From Rhizoclosmatium globosum (Eukaryota > Chytridiomycota > Chytridiomycetes > Chytridiales > Chytriomycetaceae): a DNA stretch of 64,000 nt. The stretch lies in assembly GCA_002104985.1 (NCBI GenBank), contig MCGO01000047.1:270328-334327 (forward strand), in the 5' to 3' direction. Position 1 is the stretch's first letter, and each line of letters starts with the position of its first letter. Both the position numbers and the translations under genes were made by a program. The notes under the pieces were generated by a model. It searched no databases and had not been told where the DNA came from. It saw only the letters and a list, made by a program, of their open reading frames with translations. Shown piece by piece: positions 59,285 through 64,000 of the stretch.

Positions 59285-59615
59285 CTGTGTTACCGTCCTC
59301 CAACAGCGTCCTCCAGGTTACCGTCCTCCAACAGCGTCCTGTGTTACCGTCCTCCTACAGCGTCCTCCAACAGCGTCCTCCAGGTTACCGTCCTCCAACA
59401 GCGTCCTCCAACAGCGTCCTCCAACAGCGTCCTCCAGGTTACCGTCCTCCAACAGCGTCCTGTGTTACCGTCCTCCTACAGCGTCCTCCAACAGCGTCCT
59501 GTGTTACTGTCCTCCTACAGTGTCCTCCAACAGTGTCCTGTGTTACCGTCCTCCAACAGCGTCCTGTGTTACCGTCCTCCTACAGCGTCCTCCAACAGCG
59601 TCCTCCAGGTTACTG
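59285..59615 (-). repeat. Compound minisatellite, inverted relative of the 58.5 kb array
   Basis: Made of interchangeable subunits GTCCTCCAACAGC, GTCCTCCTACAGC, GTCCTCCAGGTTACC and GTCCTGTGTTACC on the + strand. The reverse complement of the 58.5 kb unit reads GTCCTGTGGGTTACG + GTCCTGCAAGGTCAGC. It aligns with GTCCTGTG--TTACC + GTCCTCCAA---CAGC, so the two arrays are the same family in opposite orientation, ~600 bp apart. Confidence 0.85.
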
Positions 59616-59755
59616 TCCTCTGATTCTGATTGCAGTCTGCAAAAAAGTTCTGCAATATTGTTTTGAATTTTTCTGCAACATGAGGAAAGGTTATCAAAAG
59701 TGTATTCTATTTCTGAAACTAAAACACCGATACAAATTAAAGCAACACAAATAAA

Positions 59756-61690
59756 CTATACAACTACATTCTGTTTTGCGGACGGAAGATAAATTAAACC
59801 ATTAGTTTTGGCATTATATGGTATTCCTCTTCCATCAATATGATACATTCGCAGGAATTGCATTCTTCTTTCACCAGGCAAATTAAGATTAGAACATGCC
59901 CAAACTGCATGATTGGGATCAAGGTCACCACATGGCAACACCTCAAATCTTTTCCTTGCTTCAGCAACAAGCTTATTCTTCAATGTCTCCTTGGCTGAAT
60001 TGGCCTCATTTCTGCTACCATAAATAATGATAGATTGAAAAGAACGTAGTTGTTCCAGGAGTAATCCGAAGTACTTTGAATAACGTCCCAGTCTTGTTGA
60101 TCTATTTGGTGGGGACTGAAAAAAGGAAGCCACTTCTTGTTCATCAAAATTGATAAATCTTGCCAACTTGTCGTCATAACATTTCACCCGATTTCCAAAT
60201 ATTCCCTTTACCAGGTGATAGGGGTAAGCATTTTTGTTGTCAACAATCAGTCTCAGAGCGTCAACAGTCAGCATCTTCCGACTCTTTACTTGCTGCATAT
60301 TTTCAGGAAACCGAATCATATTTTCAGGCAAATCTTCTATAAGACCATCAAAAAGCATGTCTATCATTTGAGTAACTAGTTCATCAACAGTCCGAGCATT
60401 TGGTGTTACAAGAATGTCTGTGACCCTTGGCTGAGATTGTATTGTTCTGACAATATCCATAATATGTGCCACCCTATCAGGGGCAAATGACTGATGCAAC
60501 ACAGATTCAGGATTATTCTTTCCTTTGCTTTTCTTTTTCTTGGAATATTTGACAAGAGCGGCCTTGTCAACAAACTTGGGAACCAAACTCTTTGGCAATG
60601 GATCTCTGAATTCATCATTCAGAGACTGTGGATTAGCCAAAATCTGAAGTAGGGGAAAGGCTTGATATGGTACACTCCCGAAAGCATGGACTTGTTGAGT
60701 AAAGTAATGGAGAGTGAACAAGTCAAAGTTGGGTGTGTAATAACCTCTTGGCTTTGAAACCAAACAAAGAAACTCTTTTTGGATGTAATTTGCTAATTCC
60801 ATCCAGTATGGCTTTAGTCTAGAATGGCGGGACTGCAAGGCATAAGCAACGTCAGCCAAACTCAAAAGTGCTTGCGATCGAATGTCAATGTACTGAATCA
60901 AGTCCTTTGTTCTTTCAACAATCAAAAGTGTAGATCTTGCAAGCCGATCAAACTGTTGGACCTTATTTTTAAAGTCCTGCAGGAATGCCGCAACAGCCCC
61001 TTCTTCACCTCTGACTTCACATCGCATCCCAAAACACATATCAACTGCCTTACGCAGATGGTTCTGGAAAGCTACAACTTTTTTACGAAGAGAATCAGAG
61101 TTGTTCATGATTTCCTCAACAGATATGCTGCTGAACCCATGTTTTGCGTCAACATGATCAATGGTCTGATACTTGAAACCAGAATAGATTATAACCTTGA
61201 AAACACCTTCATAAGCACAATTTTGAGTGGGGACAGCTTTCAATCCTCCAATGTGAACACAATCCAACATAATCTCTCTTTCAACAGAAAACCCCAAAGA
61301 TGTGAGTAAAGCTTCCCAGTTACTGACAGGAGCAAGAGTAGTAATTCCCTCACTAGGATTTTGACTTTCAAACATCATGTTGATGGCACCATCAACAACT
61401 GTAAATCTAGTTCTTGGAGTTGATGCAATACCTACAGCTGTATTTTTACGTTTATACATTGGATTTCCATCTCTCCATGCAGATGGGGGGCCCATATAAA
61501 TTTCAGATGTGTACAAATCCTTTACACCTTGATGAACACCAATGAACCGAAAATCACCCAATGCCGTCTTCAATTCTGCAATTCTTGGTATATTTTGTGT
61601 ATTTAACAATCTCTTGAATTTTTCTGTAAATCCAGCAAGGTATTTTCCTTCAACAGTTCTATACTCCAGAGTTAGGAGAGTTAGGATCAA
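59756..61690 (-). CDS. Large protein of unknown family, island paralog 1
   Basis: An uninterrupted minus-strand frame of ~640 residues ending AKQNVVV before a stop at 59756. The frame stays open up to about 61741, but there is no in-frame ATG before the one at YMGPPSAW (~61500), although homology to paralog 2 begins before it. Blocks shared with paralog 2: YKRKNTAVGIASTPR, EREIMLDCVHIGGLK, IYSGFKYQTIDHVDAKHGF, FGMRCEVRGEEGAVAAFLQD, VSKPRGYYTPNFD, YQAFPLLQILA, DNKNAYPYHLVKG, SFQSIIIYGS, and EVLPCGDLDPNHAVW. It is rich in Lys, Asn and Ile with A/T-ending codons, unlike genes left of 58 kb. I see no TM segment or known catalytic motif. Possibly 5'-truncated or from a mobile element; function unknown. 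Confidence 0.6.
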   Translation of the reverse strand: MILTLLTLEYRTVEGKYLAGFTEKFKRLLNTQNIPRIAELKTALGDFRFIGVHQGVKDLYTSEIYMGPPSAWRDGNPMYKRKNTAVGIASTPRTRFTVVDGAINMMFESQNPSEGITTLAPVSNWEALLTSLGFSVEREIMLDCVHIGGLKAVPTQNCAYEGVFKVIIYSGFKYQTIDHVDAKHGFSSISVEEIMNNSDSLRKKVVAFQNHLRKAVDMCFGMRCEVRGEEGAVAAFLQDFKNKVQQFDRLARSTLLIVERTKDLIQYIDIRSQALLSLADVAYALQSRHSRLKPYWMELANYIQKEFLCLVSKPRGYYTPNFDLFTLHYFTQQVHAFGSVPYQAFPLLQILANPQSLNDEFRDPLPKSLVPKFVDKAALVKYSKKKKSKGKNNPESVLHQSFAPDRVAHIMDIVRTIQSQPRVTDILVTPNARTVDELVTQMIDMLFDGLIEDLPENMIRFPENMQQVKSRKMLTVDALRLIVDNKNAYPYHLVKGIFGNRVKCYDDKLARFINFDEQEVASFFQSPPNRSTRLGRYSKYFGLLLEQLRSFQSIIIYGSRNEANSAKETLKNKLVAEARKRFEVLPCGDLDPNHAVWACSNLNLPGERRMQFLRMYHIDGRGIPYNAKTNGLIYLPSAKQNVVV

Positions 61691-61761
61691 TCCCCATAGA
61701 TGGTGTCGACTGATGGTGTCGAAATTTATCTTCTTTGATACTTAAAAAACAAGGTAGGAAG

Positions 61762-61843
61762 TGCTGGTGTAGTTTAGTGGTTACACAGTTGGGGATAAGA
61801 TCTGAACGCTCAACCCTAACGCGCTCCTTTTTGCCAGTACGCC
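61762..61843 (+). repeat. tRNA-like module 1 with T-run
   Basis: GGTGTAGTTTAGTGGTTACA is a good A-box/D-arm (as in Glu/Asp tRNAs). The B-box region (CTGAACGCTCAACCC) is decayed. It is followed by CCTTTTTGCCAGTACGCCC, a T-run that could terminate pol III plus a GTACGCC tail shared with module 2. Confidence 0.4.
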
Positions 61844-61961
61844 CAAGCTCGCGTCTGCCTGGTGTCTGCCTGGCGTCGAAGCTGGTGTCTGTCATTTTGA
61901 AGATGGATCTGTTGTTATGTAAAGCCTTGTTGATACACAAATTTCTGCAAATTAAAAGGTT

Positions 61962-62044
61962 TGGCTTAATGGGGAAGAGTTTGTATGTAAGATATTAATG
62001 CGCTCGGTTCGAACCCATCTGTTTACTTTTTTGCCTGTACGCCA
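61962..62044 (+). repeat. tRNA-like module 2 with T-run
   Basis: TGGCTTAATGGGGAAG (A-box-like) and, 31 bases after its core, GGTTCGAACCC, a consensus B box. It is followed by CTTTTTTGCCTGTACGCC, matching the tail of module 1. The T-stem does not pair, so it is not a functional tRNA. Confidence 0.5.
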
Positions 62045-62050
62045 CAAAAG

Positions 62051-62115
62051 ATGTAGCTTAGTGAGCAAGAAGTTGGGTGTATGACCAGATGGCTCTGGGT
62101 TCAGTGCCCAGCTTT
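62051..62115 (+). repeat. tRNA-like module 3
   Basis: GTAGCTTAGTGAGCAAGAAG has a pairable D-arm (GCTT/AAGT), and CTGGG-TTCAGTG-CCCAG (62095-62111) is a perfect 5 bp T-stem with a 7-base loop. The anticodon and acceptor stems do not form, so it is a tRNA-derived repeat or a badly decayed tRNA gene. Confidence 0.5.
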
Positions 62116-62173
62116 AGAATGACATCCTATTATTTTGGACTTTTCTAATAAACTATTTAACAGTATTACAGTT

Positions 62174-64000
62174 TTATTTATATCGTTTAGATTTCATGAA
62201 TACTAAATTTGCGGTTTTTGAATTATACTGATGACCTATATTCTTTGGATGGAATACCTTTAAAAATTGCATTGTATCCCCATCTGAGCCAGGACAATTT
62301 TTAAGGCTAAAACTTGTCCAGACAGTATTGGTGGGATTGAGGTCTCCACATGGTAACACTTCAAGTCTTTCTCTGGCTTCAGTTAACAGCTTTGTCTTGA
62401 ATCTATCTTTAGCAGCTTGACCTTCAGCATGTGAACCAAAAATAATAATGGATTGAAAACTTTGAAGATACAATACAAGCTCTCCAAAGTAACCTGCCAA
62501 GCAGCTGAGTTTAGTCCCTTTTGTTCCAATCAGTCTGTTGATGTCAGCAATGTCAAAGTTGACAAATCTTCTCAGCTTCTCTTCATAGTTTCTAACATTG
62601 GCAACACTGTTACTTTTCACCACATAGTAAGGATAATCATTCTTATCATCAATAATCTTTCTTAGATGCTCAACAGTCAGCTTTTTTGTATCCTTTACTT
62701 CCTGCATTCTCTCAGGATATCTAATCAATTGATTTGGAATACTGGCCAGCAATGCTTCACAGAGGGCATCAATTAATCTGGTAACCTGCTCATTCTCTGT
62801 CTTGGCATTTGCTGGAGCTAAGATATCAGATTCTTTTGGCTGAGAGCCAGCATTGGCCAGAATGTGCAAAACATGTTGAACTGTACCAGAATCAAGGCTT
62901 CTATGCATGACACCCATAGTGTTATTGCCAGATCTAGTCTTTTTGTTTACTGCTTTGGCAAGATCTGTAGCTGTAACCAGAGTAGCCAACAATTTTTTGG
63001 GGAGAGGATTCCTGAGTTCATATCTGAGTTCATTTGGTTCTGCCAGTATATGGAGCAAAGGAAAGGCTTGATAGGATATGCTTCCAAAAGAATGTAACTG
63101 GCTAGTAAATTTCTGCAGTGTGTAGCAATCAAAATTACTGTTGTACCATCCTGGAGGTTTTGATACCAAACAAATAAGCTCTTTGTGAATGTAATTGGCA
63201 GTTTCTTCCCAGTAAACTTTGAGGTGTGGATGATTCCTAATTAATTGACCAAGTAACGAAACAAGAGACACCAGAGCTTGAATTCTGATAACAATATACT
63301 TGATCAATGTTGCAGTTTTTTCCACTACAAACAAAGTTGATCTAGCCTTCTCATCAAATGATCTTATTTTGTTTTTGAAATCTTGCAGAAAAGAAGCCAC
63401 AGCAGCATCTTCTCCTCTGACTTCAAACCTCATTCCAAAGCTCATATCCTCAGCCTTGCTCAAATGATTTACAAAAGCTTTGATTTTGGCTCTAAATTGA
63501 TCAGTGTTTTCAATAATTTCAGCCACTTGGATACTCCTGAAGCCATGGTTTGCATCAACATGATCTACTGTCTGATATTTGAAACCAGAATACATGATTA
63601 TCTTTTTAACACCTTTGTATTGGCAGGCCTCTTTGGGATGGGCTTGCAAGCCTCCAATATGAATACAATCAAGCATTATCTCCCTTTCTACAGCAAAACC
63701 CATGGATGTCAACAAATTATCAAAGTTTTTGATTGGTGCCAAGGTAGTAATGCCTTGGCCAGGCACTGCACTTTCAAACATAACATTAAATGCCCCATCA
63801 ACAATTGAAAACCCATATCTGGGAGTAGTGGCAATGCCAACAGCAGACTTTTTCCTTTTATAGGAAGGATTGCCATCACTCCAAATAGGTTCAGCACCAC
63901 CAGGTTCACCTAAATGCACCTCTGAAGTAAAAGAGTCTTTAATTCCCTGATGAACTCCAATAAACTTAAAGTCTCCCAGAATGGACTTAAGTTCAGGAAC
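62174..64000 (-). CDS. Large protein of unknown family, island paralog 2, partial at window edge
   Basis: The minus-strand frame is open from the right edge (upstream residues VPELKSILGDFKFIGVHQG) to a stop at 62174; 608 residues are visible. It is homologous along its whole length to the gene at 59756-61690, with the same block order: YKRKKSAVGIATTPR, EREIMLDCIHIGGLQ, MYSGFKYQTVDHVDANHGF, FGMRFEVRGEDAAVASFLQD, VSKPPGWYNSNFD, YQAFPLLHILA, DDKNDYPYYVVK, SFQSIIIFGS, EVLPCGDLNPTNTVW. It is intronless in the visible part, with the same A/T-rich codon use. The two paralogs are direct tandem copies separated by three tRNA-like modules. I do not recognise the family. Confidence 0.65.
   Translation of the reverse strand, partial: VPELKSILGDFKFIGVHQGIKDSFTSEVHLGEPGGAEPIWSDGNPSYKRKKSAVGIATTPRYGFSIVDGAFNVMFESAVPGQGITTLAPIKNFDNLLTSMGFAVEREIMLDCIHIGGLQAHPKEACQYKGVKKIIMYSGFKYQTVDHVDANHGFRSIQVAEIIENTDQFRAKIKAFVNHLSKAEDMSFGMRFEVRGEDAAVASFLQDFKNKIRSFDEKARSTLFVVEKTATLIKYIVIRIQALVSLVSLLGQLIRNHPHLKVYWEETANYIHKELICLVSKPPGWYNSNFDCYTLQKFTSQLHSFGSISYQAFPLLHILAEPNELRYELRNPLPKKLLATLVTATDLAKAVNKKTRSGNNTMGVMHRSLDSGTVQHVLHILANAGSQPKESDILAPANAKTENEQVTRLIDALCEALLASIPNQLIRYPERMQEVKDTKKLTVEHLRKIIDDKNDYPYYVVKSNSVANVRNYEEKLRRFVNFDIADINRLIGTKGTKLSCLAGYFGELVLYLQSFQSIIIFGSHAEGQAAKDRFKTKLLTEARERLEVLPCGDLNPTNTVWTSFSLKNCPGSDGDTMQFLKVFHPKNIGHQYNSKTANLVFMKSKRYK

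Noticed and set aside
59229..59754. + strand frames of 145 and 155 codons
   Set aside because: They run through the compound minisatellite and give only low-complexity PPTASSNSVL-type peptides.
61762..62115. Functional tRNA genes
   Set aside because: Internal promoter boxes are visible, but acceptor and anticodon stems do not pair and no plausible anticodon loop is found.

Overview
The window is nuclear DNA of a fungus, most likely a zoosporic (chytrid-like) lineage. Genes lie on both strands, are closely packed and carry many 45-130 bp GT...AG introns. Conserved eukaryotic genes are present: ECM29, a CCR4-type nuclease, an OSCA/CSC1 channel, an Afi1/SPA-type polarity protein and a DUF599 membrane protein. 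The fungal assignment rests mainly on the Afi1/SPA protein and the GCR1_C-like protein. The chytrid-like placement is inference from the large family of Cache-like two-pass receptors and overall gene style.

Layout. 1-4.4 kb: two tandem, double-domain, GPI-anchored acid phosphatases, the first cut by the window edge. 4.6-11.8 kb: a small unknown protein, then ECM29 on the minus strand. 12.3-14.5 kb: four ~590 bp tandem repeats with a hairpin and pol III-like boxes. 15-19.1 kb: a CSC1/OSCA channel with a Cys-containing ectodomain. 20.1-21 kb: a secreted EXORDIUM-like protein. 21-24.4 kb: a repeat-rich block with inverted dispersed repeats around a GCR1_C-like gene. 24.9-33.8 kb: a flavin monooxygenase, a VOC/glyoxalase-fold protein, a polyQ CCR4-type nuclease and an unknown Ser-rich protein.

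34-44.6 kb is a tandem array of paralogous two-pass membrane proteins: five intact genes plus one deletion derivative. Each has a short cytosolic N-terminus, a TM segment, a ~350-residue Cache-like ectodomain, a second TM segment and a short tail with no recognisable output domain. A seventh copy sits on the other strand at 54.7-56.6 kb. These look like orphan sensors and are the strongest candidate for an undescribed system.

44.9-57.9 kb holds a DUF599 protein, a pair of unknown paralogs, the Afi1/SPA protein, a 1.8 kb gene-free stretch with seven copies of a ~20 bp motif, a conserved membrane protein, the seventh receptor and a possibly N-myristoylated unknown protein. From about 58.4 kb the DNA changes character: it is AT-rich and has telomere-like TTAGGG traces, two inverted minisatellite arrays of one family, four tRNA-like (SINE-like) modules and two large intronless paralogs of unknown function, the second running off the right edge. 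This looks like a subtelomeric or mobile-element island. No standard tRNA, rRNA or CRISPR array was found.
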